64,000 bases of DNA from Lysobacterales bacterium (GCA_030065125.1 JASJDM010000023.1:62001-126000); one strand, 5' to 3'. Shown: positions 34,683 through 42,966, numbered from the stretch's first letter. A program made the numbers and translations. Notes: generated by a model not told the origin, from the letters alone.

Positions 34683-36113
34683 TCAGTCCTGGTTGAGGTG
34701 TCGACGGCAGTTGTCGAAGGCCCGGCTGATCCGGGTGGTGTTGCGGATACGCTCGATCTCGGGCCAGACGGCCCGGCGGCCGGTCATGACCAGTCGCTGG
34801 AACAGCCGGGGCTTGGGGTTGGCCAGCGTCCGAACGTAATCCCGCCACTGGTTCTGGGGGTAGATGGTGACGTCGCCACTGTAGGTCTGGGTGGAAATGG
34901 CATGGGCATGCTTGATCACCGACTGCAGGCCCGGCACGTCCAGGTGGCGCTGGGCTGCCTCCAGGATGTGAGTGACCTGGACGATGGGACCGGAAATCAT
35001 GAGCTGTTTGAGAAACGGCACCACGCCGCCGCCCCGGTCGGGCTCGTCATCGGTGATGAAGGGCACCACGTGGGGGTTGGCCTGGCTGACGATGTAATGG
35101 TTGACGTTGTGCATGCGATTGATGTGAGTTTTGGGCACATCGTTATGGACCGAGCCATCAATCCAGGTGCTCTGGGGCATATATCGCACGGTTTTGCCAT
35201 CAAAGTTCTTGGCGGTCAGGCCCACCGGCGGAAAAATTCCGGGTATGGCGCTGGACGCGGTGGCCGCCCGCCGGACCAGGACATGGGGCGCGGTGAGGTA
35301 GTTGAGCAGCCGCGGAAACTGGTGCGGATCCGCCGGGGACACCGAAATATTCAGCTTCCGGCCGGTGCGGGCGTAGGCCTCTTCGAAAGTCACCTTGGCG
35401 ATATTGCGGTTGATGGAGCGCTCCAGCACCTGCTGGTCCAGCAGACCGTGGCCCTGCAGGATGCGCTGGACCTTCAGCATGCGCGACCATTCCAGGTCCA
35501 GGTAGGCCGGGTCGAAGATGTTGTCCAGTTCCTCGTCAGTGTGGGTTCCCACCACGCCGGCGATGATGCTGCCGACGCTGGAGCCCGACATGACCCGGGG
35601 CAGCAGCCCCTGCAGCCACAGTTCCTGGATTACTCCCACGTGAAACAGGCCCAGGGTGGCGCCGCCGCTCAGAACCAGGGCGGATCGACCGAAACTCTGG
35701 GCGGCCCGCTTGAAAAAGTTGTCCTTGTCGGCGTTGGTGACCCCCTTGAAGTTTCCCTTGCACAGAAACTCCAGGGTGGACACCACCTCGTCCAGGTAGT
35801 CGGTAATCAGCTTTTTTGTGCCCACATGGCCAACGCGGTACAGGGCCGGGTTGGCCATGTTGCCCAGGTTGCCGTGCATCTCTTCCCGCAGGTAGAAGGT
35901 CAGGCGCTGGATCTTGTTCTGCTTTCGGAGCTTGCGCAGCAGGGCGGTACGGGCGGCAATCAGGCGGTAGTCGTAGTCTTCGCACTCTTTTTTCTTTTTC
36001 CACTCGTCATGGCCTGACAAATGGTCGTGCTCCGATGCGGCCTGGTACCACTCCTCGTAGGTTGTGGCGCGTCGCATGCCTTCCTGGCACCGCGCGAGCT
36101 CCCGTTGGGTCAT
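34683..36113 (-). CDS. Patatin-like phospholipase with DUF3336 domain
   Basis: A 476-residue predicted lipid acyl hydrolase. Residues 1-140 are the DUF3336 domain (RRATTYEEWYQAASEHDHLSG), typical of TGL3-5-like triacylglycerol lipases. The patatin domain follows with the oxyanion strip SGGATLGLFHVG and the nucleophile Ser179 in GSSVG (177-181). The Asp of the dyad is in WIDGSVHND near residue 318 (DGS where DGG/DGA is usual). Complete length, no signal peptide; peripheral or cytoplasmic. It could mobilise storage lipids, in keeping with FadL, AACS and ETF-QO elsewhere in the window. Confidence 0.87.
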   Translation of the reverse strand: MTQRELARCQEGMRRATTYEEWYQAASEHDHLSGHDEWKKKKECEDYDYRLIAARTALLRKLRKQNKIQRLTFYLREEMHGNLGNMANPALYRVGHVGTKKLITDYLDEVVSTLEFLCKGNFKGVTNADKDNFFKRAAQSFGRSALVLSGGATLGLFHVGVIQELWLQGLLPRVMSGSSVGSIIAGVVGTHTDEELDNIFDPAYLDLEWSRMLKVQRILQGHGLLDQQVLERSINRNIAKVTFEEAYARTGRKLNISVSPADPHQFPRLLNYLTAPHVLVRRAATASSAIPGIFPPVGLTAKNFDGKTVRYMPQSTWIDGSVHNDVPKTHINRMHNVNHYIVSQANPHVVPFITDDEPDRGGGVVPFLKQLMISGPIVQVTHILEAAQRHLDVPGLQSVIKHAHAISTQTYSGDVTIYPQNQWRDYVRTLANPKPRLFQRLVMTGRRAVWPEIERIRNTTRISRAFDNCRRHLNQD

Positions 36114-36161
36114 TTCAATGTTTCCTTCGGCCTGCCCGGGGGTGGCCCAGGGCTCGGCTGT

Positions 36162-36623
36162 TTACTGCAGCAGTCCCGCTTCAGACAGCGCCTGCTGCAG
36201 CTGTTCGGCCCGTTTCCGATTAGCGCCGAGATCCGAGTACCCCACCCGGGAGGACGATCGCAGCGCCAGCTGATTGCCGCGCTGGTGGATTTCCAGGTCA
36301 TCCACGAAGCCGAACAGCGGACTGCGGACCTCCCCTCGCAGGTACTGGCCGTCGTCGGACACCACCTTCAGATTGGGCAGTGCAGTGACCTGCTCCACGA
36401 TCTGTGCCCAGCTGGCGTTGGCCGCCAGCGGCAGCGGGGGAAAGGAATGATCCGGGCTGTCCGTGTCGCTGGAGACACAGTTGGGACTGGCCGGGCAGGG
36501 CGCGAACTGGTCTCCGCTGAGCCCCAGCCGGGGCGGATTGCTGCGGGAACTGTGGCCCAGCCAGGCAAACCCGGCCAGCCCTGCGAGCAGCACAATCACC
36601 ACAATGATCAAAAAGACTTTCAT
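36162..36623 (-). CDS. DUF1499 family membrane-anchored protein
   Basis: A 153-residue protein with an N-terminal helix (MKVFLIIVVIVLLAGLAGFAW) and the DUF1499 core: FAPCPASPNCVSSDTDSPDH (CPxSPNCVSS signature, two Cys), then VVSDDGQYLRGEVRSPLFGFVDDLE and RSSSRVGYSDLGANRKR. The family is widespread and uncharacterised. It lies 61 bases from the DUF1611 gene with the same orientation and 49 bases upstream of the patatin gene. Confidence 0.88.
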   Translation of the reverse strand: MKVFLIIVVIVLLAGLAGFAWLGHSSRSNPPRLGLSGDQFAPCPASPNCVSSDTDSPDHSFPPLPLAANASWAQIVEQVTALPNLKVVSDDGQYLRGEVRSPLFGFVDDLEIHQRGNQLALRSSSRVGYSDLGANRKRAEQLQQALSEAGLLQ

Positions 36624-36683
36624 GCCTGTTCCCTCCCGACCCGGTGCGACTGCATAGTGCGCCCTGGCGGCGCGCGCGTCCAG

Positions 36684-37691
36684 TCAGGATATTCCCAGTG
36701 ATGTCTTCAGCATGGCGGCAATTTCCGGGAATGCATCCCGGTGCAGTACGTTGACCGCGGGAACGCCGGTCAGTTTTTTGACCAGGCGAATGGCGGCCCG
36801 GGTTGCCGCCGCCGGGCCAGCCACTACGTCCGGGGCAAAACCGTAGGCCCGCTGCACACCGACCACCGCATAGGGATCCGAGGCGCAAAGTACCCGCAAA
36901 ACCATGTGTCCGCTCAGGGCTTCAATGCAGGCTGCGCCGTTGTAGGGCTCAAGCGGCGATGCGCCAGCCTCCGCCACCAGCACGTCAACTCCCGCGTCCA
37001 TGACCCTGGACAGCACCATGTCCAGCAGGGGCCGGTACTCGTCCTCGGGAATCACGGTGGACGGCAGACCCATATCGACAAAATCAAAGATTGCGTCGGC
37101 GCCGGCGTCCTTGAAGCGCAGGATGTCGCGGTAGCGCGCCGCGCCGGTCAGTTTGACGCCCGCCACCTTCATTCCCATCTTTTTCAGCTCGTGAATGATG
37201 ACCCGGCCCGTGGTGGTCTTGCCTGCCGACATGGAGGTGCCGACCAATGCGATCACGGGGATGTCCAGCTGCCGGGCTTCAGCGGGCCGGACAAAATCGC
37301 CCATCCCCAGCTTGGTGGAATCCCGGGTGATGTGACCCACGTACTCCAACTCCATCAGGCCCGGCACCATGTCGGCCTTGGATGTGAGCAGTCCCAGCAG
37401 GCCTGCGGCGGTCAGGGCATGCATGCTGCGGCCCTCGATGGCCTGCCAGCTGCCGACGCCTTCCAGGGTGGCTTCGCGGTCGCCGAAGGCGCCAATCACA
37501 TGATCGCCTTCCATGACCGGCACCATGCGTCCCGTGGTGGATTCGATCAGGTATAGCGGTGAGGGATCACCGGTGACAGTCCCCATGACGTAGTCACCCC
37601 GGGCCCAGTGCTCCCGTGGGATCGCTTCCACTGCAAAGTTGCCGCTGCGGCGCAGGTCGCTGATTCGGGTGATCGAGGTAAAGAAGGGCAC
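36684..37691 (-). CDS. DUF1611 family P-loop protein (DgcN-like)
   Basis: A 335-residue protein with a P-loop GTSMSAGKTT (residues 151-160) and an N-terminal beta domain. It ends GVPAVNVLHRDAFPEIA. The DUF1611 family includes the D-glutamate N-acetyltransferase DgcN; whether this member does that reaction is not known from sequence. GTG start at 37691. It is the last of a tight run: flavin reductase, then M20 peptidase (2-base gap), then this gene (1-base gap). An N-acyl amino acid made here and cleaved by the M20 enzyme, or the reverse, would make sense of the pairing. Confidence 0.8.
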   Translation of the reverse strand: MPFFTSITRISDLRRSGNFAVEAIPREHWARGDYVMGTVTGDPSPLYLIESTTGRMVPVMEGDHVIGAFGDREATLEGVGSWQAIEGRSMHALTAAGLLGLLTSKADMVPGLMELEYVGHITRDSTKLGMGDFVRPAEARQLDIPVIALVGTSMSAGKTTTGRVIIHELKKMGMKVAGVKLTGAARYRDILRFKDAGADAIFDFVDMGLPSTVIPEDEYRPLLDMVLSRVMDAGVDVLVAEAGASPLEPYNGAACIEALSGHMVLRVLCASDPYAVVGVQRAYGFAPDVVAGPAAATRAAIRLVKKLTGVPAVNVLHRDAFPEIAAMLKTSLGIS

Positions 37692-37692
37692 G

Positions 37693-38862
37693 TCAGTGTT
37701 CCTCGGGTTCCAGGGAGGGAGACAGGATTAGCAGCGCCAGCAGCGCTGTCCGTTCCAGGGTCTTGTCGATGTAAAGGAATTCATGATGGGCGTGGGCACC
37801 GTCACCCACAGCTCCCAGTCCGTCCAGGGTTGCGGTGTACTGGCTGGTGGTGTTGCCGTCGGAACCGCCGCCGGCGGTCGCTTCGTCAAGATCAATTTCC
37901 AGCAGGCCGGCCAGGTCCCGGGCGCGTTGCATCAGCAGCTGGTTTCGCGGCGTGGTTTCCATGGCCGGCCGGCCTATGGCCCCTTCGATTTCCAATTCTA
38001 TGCCGGGTGTGGTGGCACGCAGGGCATGGATGGCCCGGGTGACCCGGTCGCCATCTTCGTTGGTGAGAACCCGCACGTCCACCACCGCGCGGCTGTGGGG
38101 GGCGACTACATTGGGCTGGATGCCACCGTCCACGGTGCCAACGTTGACGCTGACGCCTCGCTCGGAGTCGTTCAGGGAAAACAGCTGCTGGATCACGTGG
38201 GACAGTTCCAGGATGGCGCTGGCTCCGCCGTCCGGGTCGAGGCCTGCGTGGGCTGCCTTGCCGTGTACCGTAACGGTGAATCGGCCAATACCCTTACGGG
38301 CTGTCTTCAGGCTGCCATCGGGCCCCAACGCGGGCTCCATGACAAAGGCGCGCTGGCACACCCGGGCCAGCCAGCTGATGTAGCGGGTGGAGCTCCTGCT
38401 GCCGATCTCTTCATCCGCGTTGACGAACACCAGCGGCGTCAACTCGGGTTCGAGTCCCAGGGCCCTCAGGCTGCGCAGGGCCAGCACGATCTGCACCAGG
38501 CCCGCTTTCATGTCGAAGGTGCCTGGACCGCGCACGGTATTGCCCTCCACCCGAAACGGCATGTCTTTCAGGGTGCCAACGGGCCACACCGTGTCGTAAT
38601 GGCCCAGCAGCAGCTGCCTTGGTGTGCCCCGGGTGCGCTGCTCCGGTCGGGCGTAGAGGTGAGGCTTGCCGTCCACTTCCAGCGCCGTGGCAGACAACCC
38701 TTCCTGTTTAAGGGCATTGCCCAGCAGGCGGTGGACCTGCCATTGGGTGTCGGGCCTGGATGAGGGTGATTCCGCCATGACCAGGGCTTCCAGCAGATCG
38801 AGCATATCCTGGCGCTGATCGTCCAGGAAATCGATGATGCGATGTCCCAGCGCGCGGTCCAT
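37693..38862 (-). CDS. M20 family metallopeptidase (carboxypeptidase G2-like)
   Basis: A 389-residue di-zinc peptidase/amidohydrolase. Zinc ligands and base are visible in GHYDTVWPVGTL (His, Asp), GTFDMKAGL (bridging Asp), NADEEIGSRSS (Glu-Glu) and MEPALGPDG; the last His is in HAHHEFLYI. The insert dimerisation domain spans about residues 180-300 (FTVTVHGKAAHAG). No signal peptide, so a cytoplasmic enzyme. It probably cleaves an N-acyl or C-terminal amino acid bond. One base from the DUF1611 gene. Confidence 0.88.
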   Translation of the reverse strand: MDRALGHRIIDFLDDQRQDMLDLLEALVMAESPSSRPDTQWQVHRLLGNALKQEGLSATALEVDGKPHLYARPEQRTRGTPRQLLLGHYDTVWPVGTLKDMPFRVEGNTVRGPGTFDMKAGLVQIVLALRSLRALGLEPELTPLVFVNADEEIGSRSSTRYISWLARVCQRAFVMEPALGPDGSLKTARKGIGRFTVTVHGKAAHAGLDPDGGASAILELSHVIQQLFSLNDSERGVSVNVGTVDGGIQPNVVAPHSRAVVDVRVLTNEDGDRVTRAIHALRATTPGIELEIEGAIGRPAMETTPRNQLLMQRARDLAGLLEIDLDEATAGGGSDGNTTSQYTATLDGLGAVGDGAHAHHEFLYIDKTLERTALLALLILSPSLEPEEH

Positions 38863-38864
38863 GA

Positions 38865-39470
38865 CTACTTTTTCATGTCTTTCGGGAAGGGGAAGGCGTT
38901 GCTGTCGGCGATGCTGAAAAACCGTCCCGGATGCAGGTAGCTGACCAGGGGACTGTTGTGCACCAGCTGCTGGTCATCCCGGTCCGAACTGCGCAGGGCA
39001 TCCTTGGCCACGTGGGCGGCAACGATCTGGCCGGTGATCAGGATATTACGCCCGAAACCCTCAAACGTAGCGTGATGAGTACACTCGAGGTGGAGATAGG
39101 CGTCGGTCAGCAGTTCTCCGTCGACCCTGGCAGCCGGAAAAGTCTGAAACACCGACAGGACGGGCTTGCCGTCACCCTGTCGCGGGGAGGCCGCCAGGCT
39201 GGTGAACAGCAGCTGCGATGGCCGGGGGTAGCTGACCGTGAATTCGCCGGTTCTCTCGATGTTGGCCGCCGTGGCGTGGGAAGGGGAACAGACAAATCCG
39301 AAATAATTGTCCCATCCCATGGGGAAGGCCATGTGCTTGGGGGCCAGGTCGATCTCGCCGCCGGGGTCGCGGGTGCCCACAAGGACCAGGGGGTTTACCG
39401 TAAAAAACCGTTCCCAGATGGGCTCCTGGATATCGAGGGAAACGAGGTCCTGGTATGCGTGATCGGTCAT
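38865..39470 (-). CDS. Flavin reductase family protein (flavoredoxin type)
   Basis: A 201-residue FMN-binding split-barrel protein. NPLVLVGTRDPGGEIDLAPKHM, FGFVCSPSHATAANIERTGEF and FEGFGRNILITGQIV are the FMN-binding and core strands of the flavin_reduct domain. Probably reduces FMN or carries electrons. It leads the run flavin reductase, M20 peptidase, DUF1611. Upstream on the same strand lies the 585-base gene-free stretch with repeat element A and the candidate small RNA. Confidence 0.85.
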   Translation of the reverse strand: MTDHAYQDLVSLDIQEPIWERFFTVNPLVLVGTRDPGGEIDLAPKHMAFPMGWDNYFGFVCSPSHATAANIERTGEFTVSYPRPSQLLFTSLAASPRQGDGKPVLSVFQTFPAARVDGELLTDAYLHLECTHHATFEGFGRNILITGQIVAAHVAKDALRSSDRDDQQLVHNSPLVSYLHPGRFFSIADSNAFPFPKDMKK

Positions 39471-39546
39471 CGCGCCTCGCCTTTTCCTGCTGATCTGACG
39501 CTAGAACACGGGCTGCTCGAGCGGAATAAGGAGATACCGGTACTTG

Positions 39547-39736
39547 GTGGCTCGATGACTCGGTGGCTCCGTGGCTCCGTGACTCGGTGGCTCCGTGACT
39601 CCGTGACTAGGTATTCGGGGCTACCTGGACCGGTCCTGCAAAATCGCTGGAAATCCGGGAGGACAGTATTAAAGAAAGATGTTTTGTCGAATATCTCGTT
39701 TCACCCGATCACCTGGTCACGGAGTCACGGAGTCAC
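39547..39736. repeat. Repeat element A: 8-base tandem arms in inverted orientation
   Basis: Left arm 39547-39610 is eight consecutive 8-base units (GTGGCTCG, ATGACTCG, GTGGCTCC twice, GTGACTCG, GTGGCTCC, GTGACTCC, GTGACTAG). Right arm 39705-39736 is four units on the other strand (CCGATCAC, CTGGTCAC, GGAGTCAC twice). The arms can pair and enclose a core of about 94 bases that is AT-richer and differs from the cores of the other elements. Located between the flavin reductase and the small-RNA candidate. Same family as elements B (42035-42288), C (60384-60589) and D (61471-61656). Confidence 0.85.
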
Positions 39737-39773
39737 GAAACTTCTCTCGAAGAATGCCCGCTAACCGCCTGAC

Positions 39774-39862
39774 AAAAATAAAGATGCCCGCCACAAAGTG
39801 GCGGGCAGGGGTTTGAGACTCGCGGAAGAAAGGGGGAAGCAGGGGGAGGGTACGCGAGCCTC
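39774..39862 (-). ncRNA. Candidate small RNA with C-rich loop and intrinsic terminator
   Basis: Minus-strand RNA of about 89 nt. The 5' stem is GAGGCTCGCG (39862-39853) paired with CGCGAGTCTC (39824-39815), nine Watson-Crick pairs and one G-U. The 28-nt loop (39852-39825) contains CCCTCCCCC, CCCCC and pyrimidine runs. An intrinsic terminator follows: GCCCGCCAC (39806-39798 on this strand), loop of three, GTGGCGGGC (to 39786), then ATCTTTATTTTTG. A TATAGT box (39875-39870) is 7 bases before the stem. C-rich loops like this can bind G-rich Shine-Dalgarno sequences in mRNAs. No open frame runs through it. Confidence 0.55.
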
Positions 39863-39869
39863 AGCAAAA

Positions 39870-39875
39870 ACTATA
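39870..39875 (-). promoter_or_regulatory. Possible -10 box for the candidate small RNA
   Basis: TATAGT on the minus strand at 39875-39870 places transcription start at about 39862, exactly at the first base of the stem. No good -35 is seen at the usual distance (CGTTCA at 39898-39893, spacing 17), so an activator may be required. Confidence 0.35.
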
Positions 39876-39973
39876 GCCAACTGCTGGTTAAATGAACGTA
39901 AACAACTCGTCTACGCCAGCAGATGGGGTCCCCGGGCCAAATTACAATGTTTTGCCCTTCGGTGTCAGCCATT

Positions 39974-39990
39974 TGGTCAACTATTGACCA
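39974..39990. promoter_or_regulatory. Perfect 17-base palindromic site
   Basis: TGGTCAA (39974-39980), CTA, TTGACCA (39984-39990) in the AT-rich stretch between the small-RNA candidate and the marR stop. It has the form of an operator (7-3-7 dyad). The adjacent marR gene and the RNA promoter about 100 bases away are the obvious targets, but there is no direct evidence. Confidence 0.4.
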
Positions 39991-40055
39991 GATGTCGATC
40001 CCGGCTTTTGATCCCAGCTTTTTACCTTTAACGCGTAGTAACCCCGGAAAAACGA

Positions 40056-40475
40056 TCAACTTTCGGAGGGTTCTCGACAAAACAGCCGGTTCAGCGTGTC
40101 CAGAGCGGCGGCTGCCTGGGACTTTTCAGATTCGCTGAGGTTGTCCACCAGGCTGTTAATGACGCCGCCGTCCGCTGAATTGAGCAGGCTGCTGCCCTCG
40201 CGGGTCGCCACGGCATAGACCACCCTGCGGTCCCGCTTGTCTCGCGCCCGGCGCACCAGGGAGCGCTCTTCCAGTGAGTCAATCATCCGGGTCATGGTGG
40301 GCGGCGCCACGCCCAGTGCCCGGGCCAGTTGACTGACCGTCATGGGTCCCCGGCTGCTCAGCTGACCAATGACAGACTTCTGTGCCGAAGACACCTGGGG
40401 AGAACATTGTTTGAGGCGACGGGCCAGGACACTGATGACCTGTTCCAGGGAATCACCGAGGCTGCGATCGTCCAT
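40056..40475 (-). CDS. MarR family transcriptional regulator
   Basis: A 139-residue winged-helix repressor. The DNA-binding core is SVIGQLSSRGPMTVSQLARAL then GVAPPTMTRMIDSLEERSLVRR, and the wing is RDKRDRRVVYAVA. N- and C-terminal helices for dimerisation are present. ATG 40475 was chosen over the one 15 bases earlier, since the first residues MICWG are atypical. It is divergent from the M20 peptidase gene (106-base gap), so it may control that gene and itself. Both genes lie between repeat elements A and B. Confidence 0.85.
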   Translation of the reverse strand: MDDRSLGDSLEQVISVLARRLKQCSPQVSSAQKSVIGQLSSRGPMTVSQLARALGVAPPTMTRMIDSLEERSLVRRARDKRDRRVVYAVATREGSSLLNSADGGVINSLVDNLSESEKSQAAAALDTLNRLFCREPSES

Positions 40476-40581
40476 GCCCCAGCATATCACCCGGCCTGCC
40501 GGTGGAACGCTGAAAGGCAGGCAAGCCGGCGAGGATTTTCATACAATGAAACATCACAGAAATCCCCGGAGAAACAGATTA

Positions 40582-42021
40582 ATGAGCCTCGATATTCAGG
40601 CAGGTCAGCGATTCGTCGACGAGGTCTGGGACGACGAAATTGTCCCCCAGCTGGTTGAGTACATCAGGATTCCCAACAAGTCACCCCATTTTGATCACAA
40701 GTGGGCAGAACACGGCTACATGGAAGACGCCGTCAAGCTGATCTTCAAATGGTGCGAGGCCCAGAGCATTCGCGGGCTGACTGCCGAAGTGGTGCGCCTG
40801 GAGGGGAGGACGCCGCTGATCTTCATGGAAATCCCCGGTGATGCTTCCGATGACTGCGTACTGCTGTACGGCCACCTGGACAAGCAGCCGGAAATGGTGG
40901 GGTGGGCCGATGACCTGGGGCCCTGGCTCCCGGTGATCAAGGACGACAAGCTGTACGGTCGGGGTGGGGCTGATGACGGCTATGCCGCTTTCGCCAGCCT
41001 GACGGCCATCCAGGCCTTGCAGGAGCAGGGCATTCCCCATGCGCGCTGCGTGGTCATCATTGAAGCCTGCGAGGAAAGCGGCAGCTACGATCTGCCCCAT
41101 TACATCGAACACCTGAAGGAGCGGATCGGGCATCCGAGCCTGGTGGTCTGCCTGGATTCCGGCGCTGGCAACTATGACCAGCTGTGGGTTACCACCTCGC
41201 TGCGGGGCATGGCCAGTGGAACCCTCACCGCGGACGTGATCACCGAGGGCGTGCACTCCGGTTCGGCCAGCGGTATCGTGCCGTCCAGTTTCCGGGTGCT
41301 GCGCCAGCTGTTGAGCCGGCTTGAGGATGAAAAAACCGGGCGCATCCTGCCACCGGAGCTGCACTGCGAGATCCCGGATCAGCGCCGCCGCCAGCTGGCT
41401 GCGGTAGCCGAGCTGCTGGGGGACGAAGTGCACGAGAGTTTTCCATTTGTGCAGGGCGTTGAGCCCATGGGAAGCGAACCACTGGAGCGACTGCTGACCC
41501 GAAACTGGGGCCCGGCCCTTTCCATCACCGGCGCTGCCGGCATGCCGGCCATTGCTGATGCCGGAAACGTGCTTCGCCCCTCAACCTCGCTGAAAGTGTC
41601 CCTGCGTCTGCCGCCGCTGATCGATGGTGAGCAGGCCACCCATTTTCTCAAGGCCCTGTTTGAAACCAATCCGCCGTCCGGCGCCCGGGTCACATTCGAA
41701 GAAGACCAGGCGGCCACCGGATGGAATTCGCCCGAGGTGGCGCCCTGGCTGGAACAATCCGTAGAGGCCGCATCCCAGGCCTGCTATGGCGCCAGCGCCA
41801 TGTACATGGGCGAGGGTGGAACCATCCCGTTCATGGCCATGCTGGGAGACAGCTTTCCCGAAGCCCAGTTCCTGATCACCGGCGTCCTGGGCCCCCAGTC
41901 CAACGCCCATGGCCCCAACGAGTTCCTGCATATCCCCTTCGCCAAGCGACTGACGACCTGCGTGGCGCAGGTGCTTGCCGACCACTATGAGCGGGATAAG
42001 ACGGTGGCTGCTGCGGCGTGA
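40582..42021 (+). CDS. M20 family metallopeptidase (dipeptidase/CNDP-like)
   Basis: A 479-residue di-zinc peptidase. Metal-site segments: LLYGHLDKQPEM (His, Asp), GRGGADDGYAAF (bridging Asp), EACEESGSYDL (Glu-Glu) and LDSGAGNYD; the C-terminal zinc His is in SNAHGPNEFLHI. The insert domain includes EGVHSGSASGIVPSSF. It resembles the carnosinase/CNDP-type dipeptidases. ATG 40582 has GGAG 10 bases upstream; longer in-frame 5' sequence overlaps the marR gene and promoter region. The stop is immediately followed by repeat element B. Confidence 0.9.
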   Translation: MSLDIQAGQRFVDEVWDDEIVPQLVEYIRIPNKSPHFDHKWAEHGYMEDAVKLIFKWCEAQSIRGLTAEVVRLEGRTPLIFMEIPGDASDDCVLLYGHLDKQPEMVGWADDLGPWLPVIKDDKLYGRGGADDGYAAFASLTAIQALQEQGIPHARCVVIIEACEESGSYDLPHYIEHLKERIGHPSLVVCLDSGAGNYDQLWVTTSLRGMASGTLTADVITEGVHSGSASGIVPSSFRVLRQLLSRLEDEKTGRILPPELHCEIPDQRRRQLAAVAELLGDEVHESFPFVQGVEPMGSEPLERLLTRNWGPALSITGAAGMPAIADAGNVLRPSTSLKVSLRLPPLIDGEQATHFLKALFETNPPSGARVTFEEDQAATGWNSPEVAPWLEQSVEAASQACYGASAMYMGEGGTIPFMAMLGDSFPEAQFLITGVLGPQSNAHGPNEFLHIPFAKRLTTCVAQVLADHYERDKTVAAAA

Positions 42022-42034
42022 GGGGGCTCACTCC

Positions 42035-42311
42035 GTGACTCGGCTGCTCCGTGACTAGGTGACTCCGTGACTCGGCTGCTCCGTGACTAGGTGACTCCGT
42101 GACTCCGTGACTAGGACGCTTCGCTCAAGCGAAGCGTTGCGGCACGCGGCGTGCCACTACTCAGTCCGCCTTATATCCCATTACCCGGGCCCGCTCATAC
42201 CTGATCACCTAATCACGGAGTGAGCGCAGCGAACGATCACCTAGTCACGGAGTCACGGAGTCACCTAGTCACGGAGTCACCTAGTCACGAATTGCGAGCA
42301 AAGCTCGCAAT
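42035..42311. repeat. Repeat element B: 8-base tandem arms, internal and terminal hairpins
   Basis: Left arm 42035-42114 is ten units (GTGACTCG, GCTGCTCC, GTGACTAG, GTGACTCC and so on). The core begins with two hairpins: ACGCTTCGC/GCGAAGCGT (42116-42137) and GGCAC/GTGCC (42141-42155). Right arm 42201-42288 is eleven units on the opposite strand and stays in 8-base phase through a diverged GTGAGCGCAGCGAAC segment (42220-42234) that recurs in element C. The element ends with ATTGCGAGC/GCTCGCAAT (42291-42311), directly at the maiA stop. It fills the 291 bases between the M20 peptidase and maiA. Confidence 0.85.
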
Positions 42312-42312
42312 C

Positions 42313-42966
42313 TCACTCCTCATAATCCGGCTGCTCCTCCGGCGACGCATCGAAAAACGGTTCAAGCTCCATACAGTTTTCATAGATGCGGCGGATTTCG
42401 GGGTAGGGTTCCAGGTCGCACTTGAAGCGGATGGCGTTGTAGACCTGGGGAATCAGGCAGCAGTCGGCCAGGGTGGGATAATCGCCTTCGCAGAAAGTCC
42501 CGGTGGTGGGGCTGATGTTCAGCAGTTCTTCAAAGGCGGTAAAGCCTTCACTGATCCAGTATTGAATCCAGCCGGTTTTTCGGCTGCCGCGCACTTCCAG
42601 CTCTTTTTCCAGGTACATCAGCACCCGCAGGTTGTTGAGCGGGTGCACGTCGCAGTTGATGATCTGGGCAAGGGACCGAACGCGGCCGCGGGCGCGAATC
42701 TCTGCCGGCAGCAGAACCGGGTCCGGATAGGCTTCTTCCAGGTACTCCATGATAGCCATGGATTGTCGGAAGACCCGGCCGCCGTCGGTGAGGATCGGCA
42801 CCAGGCGCTGGGGATTCATTTCAATGAAGTCCCGCTTGTGCTGCTCTCCGCCGTCGCGCACCAGGTGAATAGGGATCAAATCATAGGACAGCTCTTTCAG
42901 GTTCAGGGCAATACGAACCCGGTACGACGCACTGCTGCGCCAGTAGGAATAGAGCTTTAGTTCCAT
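42313..42966 (-). CDS. maiA: Maleylacetoacetate isomerase (zeta-class GST)
   Basis: Glutathione-dependent isomerase converting maleylacetoacetate to fumarylacetoacetate in tyrosine/homogentisate breakdown. The 217-residue product has the zeta signature YWRSSASYRVRIALNLK (residues 8-24) with the SSxSYRVRIAL loop, NPQRLVPIL, QSMAIMEYLEE and INCDVHPLNNLRVL. No other homogentisate genes are in the window. Fumarylacetoacetate hydrolysis yields acetoacetate, which the AACS at 56700 could activate. The stop lies against the terminal hairpin of repeat element B. Confidence 0.93.
   Translation of the reverse strand: MELKLYSYWRSSASYRVRIALNLKELSYDLIPIHLVRDGGEQHKRDFIEMNPQRLVPILTDGGRVFRQSMAIMEYLEEAYPDPVLLPAEIRARGRVRSLAQIINCDVHPLNNLRVLMYLEKELEVRGSRKTGWIQYWISEGFTAFEELLNISPTTGTFCEGDYPTLADCCLIPQVYNAIRFKCDLEPYPEIRRIYENCMELEPFFDASPEEQPDYEE

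Noticed and set aside
34698..36017. Long plus-strand open frame (439 codons) antisense to the patatin gene
   Set aside because: Shadow of the patatin/DUF3336 gene, which has clear catalytic motifs on the minus strand.
39614..39764. Short peptides encoded by the 8-base repeats (TRWLRDSV-like periodicity)
   Set aside because: An 8-base unit gives a 24-base peptide period in every frame; there is no ribosome binding site and the peptides differ by strand.
39871..40080. 69-codon minus-strand frame downstream of marR
   Set aside because: Overlaps the AT-rich operator and the small-RNA promoter, has no ribosome binding site and no recognisable domain.
39547..42311. CRISPR array at the 8-base repeats
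   Set aside because: Units are 8 bases, contiguous, without spacers, and the arms are inverted around a core; no cas genes are near.
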